A stretch of DNA of 64,000 nt from Aedes albopictus (taxonomy: Eukaryota > Arthropoda > Insecta > Diptera > Culicidae). The stretch is taken from NCBI RefSeq assembly GCF_035046485.1, contig NC_085137.1:345330505-345394504 (forward strand), read 5' to 3'. The position numbers and the translations under genes are program-made. Every line of letters starts with the position of its first letter. Positions within the stretch are counted from its first letter, which is position 1. Below are positions 11,390 through 23,607 of the stretch, piece after piece. A model generated the notes under the pieces. The model searched no databases. It had not been told where the DNA came from and saw only the letters and a list, made by a program, of their open reading frames with translations.

Positions 11390-13170
11390 ATTTTTTTACG
11401 AGAAGGGATTTCTGGAGGAATCCCGGAGCTCTTGGAGGAATTCAAGGAAAAATTACTTGATGAATCTTAGAAAGAATTCCTGTAGGAATCTCGGAATGAA
11501 TTTCTGGAGGAATCTTGGAATGAATTCATGGAGAAATCCCGGAACGAAATTCCTGAAGAAATCCTGAAAGTCCCGAAAGAATTACAAAAGAAATTCTTGG
11601 TGAAGTTTCGGAAGGAATCTCTTAAGAAACCTCAAAAAGAGACCCTGGAATCTCATTAGGAATCGCAGGAGAAACTCCTGGAAGAATCCCTAAGGAATCC
11701 CAGAAAGAATTCCTGGAGAAATCTCGGAACTAACACCTAGAGAAATTTCGGAACTGAAAGAAACTTGAAGATTTTTTTAGGGAGCGAGAAAGCGAAACAA
11801 TTGAATTGGTACAGCCTATATGGCAATGCAAGCCGCGGTTGCTAAAGAATTTTTTCAAAGTTTCTGACGTATTGTGACCAACTTGTTCACGTTTCGGACT
11901 TCAAGAGATTTCTTCCAGAATTTCTCAAGGAGTCTCTGGAATCCTTCAGGAATTTCATCCGGGATTCCCGAATAGTTTATTTTAGGATGTCTCTGGATTT
12001 TTTTGGGCTTCCAGATGGTATTCCTGGAAATTCTAGCAACTTCACCCAGAATTTCTCTAGGAGTTCTTTCGAAAATGGTATCAGAAATTCTTACCGAGAT
12101 TTCTTCAAAAACTCCTTGCAACAATCAGTAAAGATTTATTCCTGAAATTTCATACGAGATTCTTCTCGAAGTATCTTCTGGGAATTCTTTAGGAAATCCT
12201 TCTGAAACCCTTCCAGAAATCTTACAAGATCCCTGACAAGGACTTCATTCAGTGTTCCTCTAAATGCTTCTCCAAAATCCCTCTACGAACATCTTCCGTT
12301 TTTTCAGGAGCTTCTTCTGATTCAAGTATTCCTTCTGAGATTCCTACAGTAATTGCACCAGGTAATCTTTCTGGGATTTTTCCAGGATTCTTTCGAAAAT
12401 TCCTTCCGGGATTCCTCCGGTAATTTCTTCTGGGGAATTACTTTTCAAGAACTTCTTCCGGGATTCCTCTTAGAGCTTCTTCTAGGAATTCTTTCAGAAA
12501 CTGAATCAGGGATATCTTCGAGAACTCTTTCCAGAAATCATCTAGGGACTTTTTTTTTGGTTTCTACCAAGACCTCCGTCAGGAATTCTTGCAGACCCTT
12601 CTGGAATTCTTTCAGATGTTTGTAATGGAAATCCTCCTGGAGTTTATTATGAACTTTTTGGAGTATTTTGTTTATGGAATTCCTCATGTAGTTCCTGTAC
12701 GATTTCCTTGAATAAACACAGGAAACAGCAACTTAGTTATAGCTCCCTGAAGAATCACATAAATCCTAGAGGGATTCAAGAATAAGTTTGTGGAGAAACC
12801 ACGGAAAGAATACCTGGAAGAGTTACAGCAAAAATTACTAAGGTAATCCTAGAAGGAGTAATGCTGAAGGAATCTCAGAATTGATTTCTACAGAAATCCA
12901 GGAATCTCTGGAAGAATCTCGTGGAACTTCCTGGAACAATCCTGGCAAGAGCTTTTGACGGAACTCTAGACGGATCCTCTTTAGGAAACTCAGAAAAAAA
13001 AACTTCTGTAAAACCCCAGAGGGAACTTCTGATGGAATCCTAAATAAACTTCTGGAAGAATCTCATTAAGAGTTTACGGAATCCCAGAAGAAAGCTCTGG
13101 AGCAAATTTGTGGACAAATCACGAGGGAGTCCCGTATGGAATTCTTGTGGAATCCCAGAAGGAACTTCAT
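11390..13170. repeat. GGAATTCC-type degenerate 12-mer array, block 1
   Basis: Variants of GGAATTCCTGGA repeat at ~12- and 24-base spacing. 11390-11790 and 12730-13170 are purine-rich (GGA/GAA); 11855-12700 is the reverse complement (TTCC/TCC), so the block changes strand twice. Confidence 0.75.
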
Positions 13171-13179
13171 GAGATGAGC

Positions 13180-14235
13180 CAGCATGCCACCATCAAGTTA
13201 TAAAACAGCACATGCACGCATGTCCCCCTTTTTGAATTAGATCCAACCATTCATGATAAGCTGGCGATTTTTTTTTTAATCCGAGAGCTGACGAAGTCCG
13301 CATCGTAAACAACAAAGCCACGTAACGCCCAAAACTAAGAACATTTTCCTTAGCAACCGCGGCTTGCAGTGCCCAACGGTACTCAAAGTTGTTTAAATTT
13401 CCAAAGTCATGGAAAACTGTCAAATATTTCATACGTATCGCAAAAAAAAACCGTTATTTGTTGGAAAACTAAAAAAATAACAAATGAGTGAACTGAAATC
13501 AATGGTTTGGATAAGTAACTTGATGAGTTTGATTTATGTTTTGGAGAGCATTCTTCGCCGATAAATTTAGTTCTTTTATTACCACGCAAAATAGAATTAT
13601 CATGTGCTTTTTTATTTTATTATAACATTCTATTGGTAAAGAAAACGTTTAGTTAATAACTGTGCAAGTGCTTATCAACCACTAAGCTGAGAAGCAGTCC
13701 TCCTCAGTTGGGATTTAACGCTAGAATGATGATGCCAGATTTTATCCCGAGCAGAAAGGAATACCTTACAAATACCATGCATAGAACAGTCTGTGCTCTA
13801 ATACCTATAATCGTTATTATTATATTATTCTTCAAAATGTTATGAAAACATCACAATAACAATTGGAGGTATTTGAGCAGATTTTGGTATTGATGTGGTA
13901 TTCGTTGATTTAGCAGTGACATAACTGTAGAATGTGTTTCGTTATTACATCATGGAGCTATCGAACAAATGGGCAACTTAATAACAAAAAATGTTATTAC
14001 TTTGCTATTCTATACCTTTTGGATAACAAATACAGCACTCAAGATTTTAAGTATGCATTCATTATTGAAATAATAATGCTTGTTATTTTCTAGGTGTTAT
14101 TCATACAAAATAATGGTATTCGTTTTTGTTATTTTGCCTCTTATGTCCACCTAATGAAGGACATATCAAGGTATGATAGAATTTAACATTAATACCTTGA
14201 TATGTTATTGCTCGGGATGACTGGCAGAACATGTG
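13180..14235. other. AT-rich interior of the Tigger-like element
   Basis: No gene recognised. Short phrases shared with 11790-11850 in inverse orientation (AGCCGCGGTTGC at ~11830 and GCAACCGCGGCT at ~13355) suggest that the array between them lies inside an older foldback. Confidence 0.35.
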
Positions 14236-14239
14236 GCAG

Positions 14240-14450
14240 AACGTGTGGCTTCGTGGTCGTGCGGCTAGTGTCACCAAGCATTTAGTCGCATCGTGCTAGG
14301 AGCGCGGGTTCGATTCCCGCCACAGCTGTCAGGAAAAGTTTTCGGCTGTGCCACTGGGCGTTGCATGCTATTCCGTTGTCTAGTGTCGTGCTGCCTTCAA
14401 AGAGCGAATAGCTCACTGGAAGTACCAAACGTGTCCGTGTCTATATCAAT
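14240..14450 (+). mobile_element. tRNA-derived SINE
   Basis: B box GGTTCGATTCC at 14307-14317; tRNA-like head beginning near 14250 (TTCGTGGTCGTGCGGCTAG). The tail shares the GTCCGTGTCT phrase with the SINE at 6655. It sits inside the Tigger-like element. Confidence 0.75.
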
Positions 14451-14779
14451 GTAAAGCAAAGAATACTGCAATCATTACATTAAACGTATTCGTTCATGCC
14501 TTTCATTTCGCTATATTTTAAAACTGATGAATGAAAATCCGTGTTATAGGAGTCTTCATAACTTACATTCATAGTATCGGAGTCTCTGCTATACGTCTAC
14601 TAACTATTCGAACTCATTTTTGTAGATTAAAAGTTAACTAAATTTTGGTGTACGTACTATCGAGGCAAAATGTACGTACTATCGAGGGTACGTACTATCG
14701 AGGGTACGCACTATCGAGGGTACGTACTATCGAGGTACGCCTGTATTAAGATATAATGTTTTAAAAACTTGTTCAAAAA

Positions 14780-15438
14780 CACGCAGAAAAAACTATGTTA
14801 AAATGAAAAATATTTGAGGTAAATTCAAATAAATTGTCAATTTGTTCAGGCAACAAAAATAAAACTGTTTGAAGCAAATCGAACGTCACATTTGAAGCAA
14901 ATGCAATCCATATTTGAAACAAAAATGCATCTTTTGACAGATAATGTTTGAAATAAATGTAAATATTTGAGGAGCCCCCCGTTCCGCCGTCGAGAACATA
15001 AACAAAACTCACAAGTTGCAGCTGCAACATCAAGCAAGATTTCCTCCTGCAAAAAAGGCAAGTTTCACCGAAAGTCTCCACGAAATCTCGTTGTTTTCGG
15101 GAGCATATGTTATCTAATAGATGGATACAAGGTGTTGGCATTGAAAGTACAACATGAGCGGTGGGTTTTCCAGCGAAGGAAATAATTATAAGTTTAATGG
15201 GAAAACAAATATTTCCGTAGGGCCGACCCGCCACAAAAAAAAACACAAAAATATTTACATTTATTTCTAACATCATCTGTCTGAAGATGCATTTTTGTTT
15301 CAAACATGGATTGCATTTGCTTCAAATGTGACGTTCGATTTGCTCCAAACAGTTTTATTTTTGTTGCCTGAACAAATAGACAATTTATTTGAATTTACCT
15401 AAAATATTTTTGATTTTAACATAGTTTTTTTCTGCGTG
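14780..15438. mobile_element. 659-bp foldback MITE
   Basis: Ends CACGCAGAAAAAACTATG and CATAGTTTTTTTCTGCGTG are inverted. About 190 bases pair at each side, including the segment around AAACAAAAATGCATCTT. ORFs here are both-strand readings of the arms. No transposase. Confidence 0.8.
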
Positions 15439-15599
15439 TATCAGAACATGAATATGTTTTGTTTCTGACGATATGAATTAAACTGAGTGAATACAGTTTG
15501 CACAGATTTACGACTTCACATAAATTTAGTAGAGTATTTAATCAGCTCTATTCATAGGGCCTATTGTAGAACATACCCTTCAATAAAGTTCCTGTAAGG

Positions 15600-15662
15600 T
15601 TATTATTATTATTATTAGCTTTATTAAGGAGATTTTCAGCCCGCGGCTCGTTCATCTCCAAG
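15600..15662 (-). mobile_element. 3' tail of a non-LTR retrotransposon
   Basis: (TTA)n followed by an AGGAGATTTTCAGCCCGCGG phrase. On the - strand this is a LINE-like 3' end with a (TAA)n tail; only the last ~60 bases are present. Confidence 0.5.
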
Positions 15663-15739
15663 CATTCCTGTAAGGTCATGTCCTGCATCTACTTTCCTCT
15701 AAGAATAAACCTCCAGTTGTATTGTTCTGAGTGCATGTT

Positions 15740-17490
15740 TGCCAAAATTTCCCTAAAGACGAGAATTTCCTGAAGCCATACTCGGAGAACTGTCAAGTAA
15801 AGGAATCCTTGGAAAAATCTTTGAATTTACCAGAAGTAATTCCTGAAAAGAACCCGGAGGAATTCCATTAATACTTGCTGAAATACCTGGAATGTATTCA
15901 AGAACATTTTCTGCGGGAATTCAAAAAGAAATTCCCAGATGAAATGCCGATGCAATCTCCAGAGAAGTCCCGGAAGAAATCCCAGGAAGAATTCCGAATG
16001 AGTCATACCTGGAGGAATTCTTGAAGGTTTCTCTGGGGAAATGTCCCGAAGTATACCCTGGGGAAATGTCTGAAAGAATTCCTGGAGCAATTATCGTAGG
16101 AATTCCTATCGCAACCCCTGGGTAAATTCATAAAAAAATAAAGTACTGAAGGAATTGTCGAATCCCTGGAAAATTTTTGGGAAACTTCTTGGAGAAACCC
16201 CAAGAGGAATTAGCGGACAAATTTCCGCAGAAACCCCTACAAAAATTTCGAAAGCAAATGCCTGGAGGAATTTCTGAAGAAATCCTCGAATAAGCTCCCA
16301 AATAATCGTTGGAGAACACCCTCGAAGATTTTTTGGGAGAATTTCTGAGGGCATCGATTAATGAATTTTCAGAAGAATCCCTGAAGGATTTTTTAAAAAT
16401 GAAAAAAAAATCTAGAGAACCTCTGGAGCAGATCCTGAAGAAATCGATGTATTTCTGAAGGAATCGCAAGGAATAATTTCTGAAGGAACTCTTGGAGGCA
16501 TTCTCATCGATAGAGGAAGGAGATATTTCTGAAAGAACCCGTGGATGAACTTCTAAAGCATTTCTTGTAGAAGTTTTTAAAATAAGTCCTGGATGTATTA
16601 TGGAGAATATCCCGGCAAGTTTCAGAATGCATCCCAGTAGAAATACTCTTGGGCATCCCAGGCAAAATTGATTGAAGGATTGCTGAAATTTATGAAGGAA
16701 CTCCTAAATGCATTTCTGGAGGAATCTATGGGAGATTCTCTGGAAGAATTCCTGAAGGAATTCCTGCAAGCACCTCTTGATGAATTCCTGGAGAAATCCC
16801 TGGAGGAATTCCTAAAGGAATCTCTGGAGGAATTCTTGGAGGAGTCTCTGGGAGGTGAACTGGGGGAAATTCCAGGAAGAAATTCCTACATGAATTTCAG
16901 GAGGAAACCCTGGAGGAATTTCTGAAGGAATCTCTAGAAGAACTCCTGGATGAATCTCTGGAGGAATTACAGGAGGAATCTTTGGAGGAAATCCTAGAGG
17001 AAGCCATGGTGAAATTCCTGGAGACATCCCTGAAATAAATTTTGGAGGCATTCCTGGGCAAATCCCTGGGAGAATTCCTAGAGGAATCTCTGGAGAAATT
17101 CCTAGAAGGAATTTTTGGAGGAATCTCTGGAGGAATTCCTGGAGGAATCTCTCTAGAAATTCCTGGATGATTCTCTGGAGGGATTCCTGGAGGAATCTCC
17201 AGGGGGAAATTCCAGGAGGAATTCCTGCAGGAATCTCAAGAGGAAACCCTGGAGGAATTCCTCCTGGAATCTCTGGAAGAATTCCTGGATGAATCTCTGG
17301 AGGAATTGCTAGATGAACCTTTGGAGGAATTTCTGGAGGAATTATGGAAGTAATTTCTGGAGGAATCCCAAGAGGACTCGCTGGAGGAAATCCTAGAGGA
17401 AGCCATGGTGGAATTCCTGGAGGCATTCCTGAAATTAATTCAGGAGGCTTTGCTGGAGGAACCTCTGGAGGACTTCATGTAGGAATCTCA
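15740..17490. repeat. GGAATTCC-type 12-mer array, block 2
   Basis: Best-preserved block at 16660-17460, with tightly spaced GGAGGAATTCCTGGAGGAAT-like units. The - strand reads open as Ile-Pro-Pro-Gly repeats over 200 codons, which follows from the 12-base period and is not evidence of a gene. Confidence 0.85.
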
Positions 17491-17700
17491 CATTAAAAAA
17501 AAAACTCTAACGTAAAACCAACCTTTTCTAAAAACTGAAAAATCCACACTTATCTTTATACGTCTATGAACTAGATGAGCTAAGATGTTTATGACCATAA
17601 CGACGTTTAGAAGTTCCTAGTGCGAAACTACAATTTATTTCCCGATCGATCAATTTCACCTCGTTGATCAATTTGGCCCCGGTAAACGATAATTTTTATA

Positions 17701-17782
17701 CGTCGCATGGCAAGACACAACACTTGTTGTATTTACAATATATAAAGTAAATACAACAAGTGTTGTGTCTTGCCATGCGACG
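17701..17782. repeat. Perfect 36-bp-arm hairpin
   Basis: Arms 17701-17736 and 17747-17782 are exact reverse complements around a 10-base AT loop (AATATATAAA). Could be a short MITE or, if transcribed, a long pre-miRNA-like stem. Confidence 0.85.
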
Positions 17783-17820
17783 CGTCTTATTAATGAGTAA
17801 ACCTTACCTAATGTAAGGTT

Positions 17821-18330
17821 TCATATATGACCATTCAAAGACGGCGTCCGTATACTTGAAAAAGTTCCTCTGTGAGTATCGGCAGAATTTCTCAAGGAAG
17901 TGCCACAAATGTCCCCGAATTCTTTCGACAATCTGTCGATGTGAATTTCCCAATGAAATCTTTGAAATATCTCCATAATTTCCCCGATAATATTTTCAGG
18001 AAGATCCATGGATCCTCCATGTATGTATATGCATATACAGCTGAATAGCAGTGAATTCAGAGTTTTATATGAAATGGATAACTTTGACATTTTGTAACTT
18101 TGTCTATAAGCTAAAAAATGTCGGTCTAATATAAATATGCTGATTTTTTGGAATTTTGTGACCAAAAGCTAAAATATTGAATGCTAGACGCTATGCAGTT
18201 AGATCTGCAGTGGAAAACTCAGAAAAACAATGACTGCTAAACGATTGCTAAACAGCGGTGAAATTTACTGTGATTAAAGCGTGAGGGGGCCACTATACTG
18301 TGTATAGTAAATTATGTTTTTATTATCGAA
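17821..18330. other. Non-coding spacer
   Basis: AT-rich, no recognisable gene; the - strand frame here runs into array-like GGAATTTC phrases. Confidence 0.35.
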
Positions 18331-18334
18331 TAGG

Positions 18335-18520
18335 AACAACACGGTTAGTCGAGTTAGTGAAGCCTCGTATGGTCTTGGGGATCGCTTTGTGAAGGGTTAG
18401 TCCTGGGTTTAATTCCCAACCCCCGCCATCAACAACTTTTTACCAAGCCTGGCCCAAAGCATCCATTTTACTGGCCTTCCTCTAAGCAACTACTTTAACG
18501 AAAAGAATGCCTGTTTGAAC
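18335..18520 (+). mobile_element. tRNA-derived SINE, diverged
   Basis: A-box-like GGTTAGTCGAGTTAGTG near 18344 and a degenerate B box GGGTTTAATTCCC at 18405-18417. Different sequence from the SINEs at 6655 and 14240, so another family or an older copy. Confidence 0.55.
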
Positions 18521-18942
18521 AACGGTCCACGTGAACAAACATCATCAACACAACTTGCTCTCCATTCTACCGAAGAAAGTACACAAAGGGTCTTAAGTCG
18601 AGGCTTAAGTAAAGTTTTTCCGGGGGTACACGACATGACAAAAGATTCGTCACTTGAAACATCATATCAGTAAAAAAAAAATCTCATATACCTCTGTACA
18701 CCTAAGAGGATAAAAGAGCTGTATGTTAGAGTTCGTAGAAAAAGCTACATGGTTTCGTAGTTCTGTCGGACGCCGATGTTCGAATCATGAGATAGACACT
18801 TTTTAGCTCTTACACACAATAGTTATTCCACAATCCACAAAAATGTAAATAATCAATTTCCAAATACTAATATGGTAATTTTCTTTCTGTCCCATGTTCT
18901 CCCTCCCTGGTCTCTTTCTTTTCCGGAACGCCCGCCGTACAG

Positions 18943-20006
18943 CCAGCAGAAATAGTAAAAAATCCAAACATCGTCAATCGCTCTACTCGATTGAGTTCTC
19001 CCGTCCAGTGGACGCCATTCGGGGAGCCCACGAAGACGATGATCTCCGGGGGCCATCGCTTAGTCCCAAACCGATGACTCCACGCCGCGTTAAGCGACGA
19101 TCTGTGATGCAACGGGGCACGACCAGCCGTCAGAGTACGACCAGCCGGCGAAGTCACTCCAACAACCGGAGCAGTGTGAGAAACTCTCGCCGGAAAGTTC
19201 ACCAAAATCCGGTGACCAAGCTGATGAACCAGCAAAGTGCAGGGACAATGACCCTAACGAAAACCTTCCCACAATTTGTGCACAACAAAAACTCCGAGCT
19301 GACTGAATCCAATCTCAAATCGCTAAACAACGATTACATTATGGGTCAAACAGCAGCCTCCATGTTAAACAACTTTAGCCAAGGCGCAACCAACAACCTC
19401 AACACATTCAACCACCCTCCAAGGCACAACACTCACACTCCTACCCTGCCAGATGGCAGTCCCATAGATCCTATCTACTACAACATGAATTCCTCCTCGC
19501 CTTTGCTGCAACAACAAACCTCGTGGGCTTCCTCTAATCCTGCTGGCATCGGAGGTCACTCCAATCCCACCTATCAACATTCAACGTCCAATTTGAACCA
19601 CAGTCCAGAACTCAACGACGAATACTACACCAACAACCGACCACCGTCCGTGCGATCTAGCTATTCAAATTTCCACGGAACTCGGCCTCTCAGCTCATAC
19701 TCAACGGTTGGCAACATGAACATCACCCAATCTGGCGGCGCCACAGGAGAGAACGTATTCGCCAGTCTGACCAATCAACAGCAAATACAACCGCCACATC
19801 AGCAACAGCAGCAACAGCAGCATCAGCAACTCCAACAGAACCCCATGGTGGACACAATGGGCGGCGATCCGATGGCCATTCCTCAGCTACCGAATCGGCG
19901 GTCGGTTTCGCGGGAAAGCATTCGGGCGATGCAGTTCCTCAACAGTGGACCCCCGGCGTACAACTTGAACTACCATACGCCTCCGGATTCAGAGACCACT
20001 ATGTAA
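18943..20006 (+). CDS. Alternative 3'-terminal coding exon (isoform B, probable NKAIN)
   Basis: A long pyrimidine tract from about 18881 ends in TACAG at 18938-18942; the exon starts CC AGC AGA. Its first codon is split after one base, the same phase as the exon at 191. It encodes ~354 residues: a basic start SRNSKKSKHRQSLYSIEFSR, a basic Arg/Ser patch (TPRRVKRRSV to RRKVHQNP), Asn/Ser-rich sequence, a Gln/His run near residue 290, and a conserved-looking RRSVSRESIRAMQFLNSGPP close to the end. The C-terminus TTM is weakly like a class I PDZ ligand. Reading upstream of the acceptor to the ATG at 18894 is intronic. That it belongs to the NKAIN gene is inferred from strand, distance and matching phase; it could be the last exon of another gene. 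Confidence 0.65.
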
Positions 20007-20490
20007 ATATATTCGGCCTGGAAGAGGGTGCTAACACATGCATATCCCTCCCACCATCACCGCCTGGTGAATGAACTGCAACCTAATCTCAAAGCAATGC
20101 GAAATGCATTAGGCTAATAGTTTTGTAAGGAAAATACGTATCAATCCGTCCTAGCTGATGTTTTTTGAAGGTATATACAGCGGTACACTTTTACGTAACG
20201 ATGATCTGAACTTATTAGGAAAAATAATAACTTAATGGTAGTTTCTTGTGTACATAAATAGGCTAAGTAACTAATCAACTGTTGGATGGATGAAATTTGT
20301 ATGGTTCAGAAATTGGAAATATGCAAAAGAGGGTGAAATAATTGGAAATATTAGATTTTTTTTTTCTAATTCAGAAGTGATCTTAAATATAATTAATAGA
20401 ATTGAGTAACATGTGAAATTTGCGACCAACACTCTAATAACTCCCATCGTACACCGATTTAATGGTGTAAAAGTTTGATAGTTGGCCAAC
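20007..20490 (+). other. Presumed 3' UTR of isoform B
   Basis: AT-rich sequence after the stop codon at 20004-20006. No exact AATAAA stands out, though near-matches occur around 20215-20260. It ends where the foldback element begins. Confidence 0.4.
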
Positions 20491-20497
20491 TGCCCAC

Positions 20498-21131
20498 TAG
20501 GGTGGGGCTAATTTCAAAAAATCTCTCCGAAATATGATTTCCCAAGTGGAAAGTGATCTACTAGTCGAAATAAATGAGCTGTACAACAATTAGCGATTTC
20601 GGTTGATATTTAAGGGTGGCGCAAAGGGTTCAAGTGAAATTTTTGCTAGAACAAACTTTCAAAAAACATTTCAAATTTAATTTTCAAACTTATTTTTTCT
20701 AGACTAAATCGGTGATTCTAGAACCCAATTGGGCCAAATTTGTGCTCAAAATTGCGATATCTCTACTGGTTTCCGAGATATGTGTAAAAAATATCGTATT
20801 TTGGTATCCAACTCAAAAAATACTTAAAAACGACATTTTTTTCAAATATCTCAGAAATCAGTAGAGATATCGCCATTTTGAGCACAAATTTGGCCCAATT
20901 GGGCTCTAGAATCACCGATTTAGTCTAGAAAAATTAAGTTTGAAAATTAAATTTGAAATATTTTTTGAAAGTTTGTTCTAGCAAAAATTTCACTTGAACC
21001 CTTTGCGCCACCCTTAAATATCAACCGAAATCGCTCATTTTTGTACAGCTCACTTATTTCGACTAGTAGATCACTTTCCACTTGGGAAATCATATTTCGG
21101 AGAGATTTTTTTTGAAATTAGCCCCACCCTA
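20498..21131. mobile_element. 634-bp hAT-like foldback with 8-bp target duplication
   Basis: Ends TAGGGTGGGGCTAATTTC and GAAATTAGCCCCACCCTA are inverted. Arms of ~290 bases pair almost throughout, leaving a short loop near 20815. CTGCCCAC at 20490-20497 is repeated at 21132-21139: an 8-bp duplication typical of the hAT superfamily. No coding capacity. Confidence 0.9.
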
Positions 21132-21139
21132 CTGCCCAC

Positions 21140-22168
21140 CCGTGGCGCTCGTTCGATTTTATTCGAGTTTGACGTTTGCCCACTGCAGCCATCTAGTTAC
21201 GGTTAGCGAAATTCAATCCTTTTAGCATTGGGTGAATATATTTTCGCGACTATGATTTGAATCGTGAAATATTTGAAGTGTTACGTCTTTTTGTCTGTGA
21301 AATAGTGGTTGGACATAAGCCGTCACGTCATAGTACACGAAATAAATCGCGGCCTAAATCTAAACCACGGTTTTTTTAACCTGAGAGATGAAAGAGTGCA
21401 TCCATCTACCCATATCTTCATTTCTCCACTTGTATTGCAGCTGATCAAGGTTTCCTGACTGGCGCCCACTAGAGCCCGCTTTTTCATTGCCCGAATTCGA
21501 GTAATGTGGAGGGACCCGAGCTATAGTGATGGTGTATGAGCATTTGGGCAAAGCATTCAAGACTTGGCGTATTCCGTGTGGATGATGTTCTTATACAGCA
21601 CTGATATCCACATTATTGGGGTAAGGATACCTTAAACTGTTTATTGCCAGCCATTGTCCCACGGGAATCCTGTTCCTAAGTGACAATCTCGGAGTAAACA
21701 CTTTTTGTAATCCGAGACTGGTCAGATACTTTTTTCTGGGGCAGGTTTAGGATGATTGATGCCCATATTGCTGCTGGCTCACCTAAAATGCCATGCATTC
21801 TATTGCATAAAACATGTGCCCGGAAATCCGGATTTTCCGCCACCCACGGTCATCGGACCGGTCCAACCGAATACTCTCGATAGATTATGAGTTTCTGAGT
21901 TGAATGAGCCAAAACAATCGATGGATAACTGACGGAGATTACTATCATTTCAATTTCGTGGGTACCCTGCCAGCATTCTACGGGTGTTATTTTTACTGGC
22001 CACAGTACGGTTAATAAAGGTGGCGCTATGAAATTCGTTATGGACACCGAAACCAGCCGAATCATTTTCTTTTTGACTATCTGCAAAGAACTGTCTGTCT
22101 CCGCTAACATGCCCAAACTTACTTGCAAACTTTTGTAGAATATATACGGAACAGAAAGATTCTCATGG
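21140..22168. other. No recognised feature
   Basis: Mixed-composition DNA. Short frames at 21360-21560 and 21850-22128 (- strand) have no recognisable motifs. Confidence 0.35.
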
Positions 22169-22569
22169 CAGGGATGGGGACACTCACTTGCAAAGAGTTA
22201 CACTCACTTGCTGTTTTCTCAGCTCAGATGCGTGCTATCAAAAAACGGTCTATGAAGGACTTTTAGCTTGTGGTTTTCTCTAACAGTTAGCTGGATAGAG
22301 TAGGGGTCGCACACGCATACCAAAGTCGTGACAGAGCTTTAAAAACGATTTTCCACGAGGTGAGTGTAATTTACATTCACCTCGTGGAAAGTCACCTTTA
22401 CAGGACCCTCACAACTTCGGTACGCGTGTGCGACCCCAATTTTATTTGGCAAACTTTTAGACAAAACCAAAAGGGAAAAATCGTCCAGACACCATTCCTT
22501 GGTAGCACGCTTCTGAGCTGAGAAAACAGCAAATGAGTGTAACTCTGCAAGTGAGTGTTCCCATCCTTG
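22169..22569. mobile_element. 401-bp hAT-like foldback
   Basis: Ends CAGGGATGGGGACACTCACT and AGTGAGTGTTCCCATCCTTG are inverted; a second symmetrical core (CACCTCGTGGAAA) pairs near 22355-22390. Flanks TCTCATGG and CTTCATGG look like a decayed target duplication. The CAGGGATG terminus is typical of hAT elements. Confidence 0.75.
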
Positions 22570-23600
22570 ACTTCATGGACAAATCAAAAACCATAGACAC
22601 ATTCCACGCACTTCTACACCGAGGTTTTCAAACTTTATAGAACGATATTTCCAGGCATTGTCGGTTTTGATTCTTTTTGTATCAAAATGAATCTACTCGA
22701 AATTTTGAAAACTGTTTCAAGAAAGTAGCAAATTTCTTGCCGTTCAGTCAACATTTTTCATTTTTTGCGATGGTGTCCCATTACGCTGTATTTCTTGATT
22801 TCTTTCGAAGTAAAAAAGCCCAACTCCCAATAAGAAAGCATAAAATGAATCTTCTCTTCAAATCTGATAGTTTGGTATATATCCTGGTTAGCATGGATTT
22901 AACAACATAACAAGTTTTGGGAGCAAAAGTTCGATTCTCTCGCAAAACGTAACGCGTGGAATGTATCCATAGAGGAAATATCGAGCGTTGAGAAGTTGTC
23001 GCAATTGGTGTTAACCGAAAATGGGCTTTCTTCCAGTGTCATATACCAGTAATACACACTCAATTTCAAGATTCTGTTCGAGCAGCTTTTTAAAGTTTTC
23101 CATGGCCAATGGATTTACAACCTTGCATCAGATAGAGGAACCGGAAGATGCGCAAAATTGTCTGTCAGAGCCTGTACACCAGCAAGTACCTCTAGACCCA
23201 TTGTGTGGGTCGAGTTCATGCAACTTAACACGATCCGAAGGCAACGCTATTGAACCCGTTGAAGCTTCAGCAAGTGTGTTTTCACCTTGAATTGAAAACG
23301 CAAGAACGGTTGTTTGCTACAACCTGATCAGATCTTCTGGGCGCGCTGCGGAGCACCACGCTTCGGTAATGTCATTATTACTATTTATTAGTTACACTTT
23401 ATTATTATTGCTGCATTCTATTTTTTTTAGTAAAGCCAATAACCATCTCAGTTTTCTCCGGAGGGATTTCGATACCCAGCTTGGGAGCCCAAGTATACAA
23501 ATTAACCAATGTAACATGTAGTGATCCTTACAAATCGACTGCTGTTGATCCCTTTATAGATACACCACAGTCATCCGCAAGCTGTCTTTCCATGAGACAA
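22570..23600. other. No recognised gene
   Basis: Contains a short LINE-tail-like phrase at 23370-23430 (TTATTACTATTTATTAGTTACAC) related to phrases at 10670 and 59770. The 23021-23290 frame was not recognised. Confidence 0.35.
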
Positions 23601-23607
23601 TAATCTA

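Larger units (their letters stand above)
10927..14743. mobile_element. Tigger/pogo-like non-autonomous element, 3.8 kb
   Basis: Left end CAGGCATACCTCGATAGTAC follows TA at 10925-10926; right end is the inverted GTACTATCGAGGTACGCCTG followed by TA at 14744-14745. The CAGGCATACCTCG start is like that of Tigger elements of the pogo group. Subterminal copies of TACGTACTATCGA occur twice at the left end and five times at 14650-14735. No transposase frame is visible; the interior holds GGAATTCC-type array and a SINE. Two separate elements are a possible alternative. Confidence 0.65.

Noticed and set aside
14773..15303. 176-residue frame on the - strand
   Set aside because: Runs through the arms of the 659-bp foldback; no protein motif, and the mirrored arm gives overlapping frames.
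16812..17426. 204-residue Ile-Pro-Pro-Gly-rich frame on the - strand
   Set aside because: Produced by the 12-base repeat; similar frames open on either strand in each array block, with no start context or splice sites.
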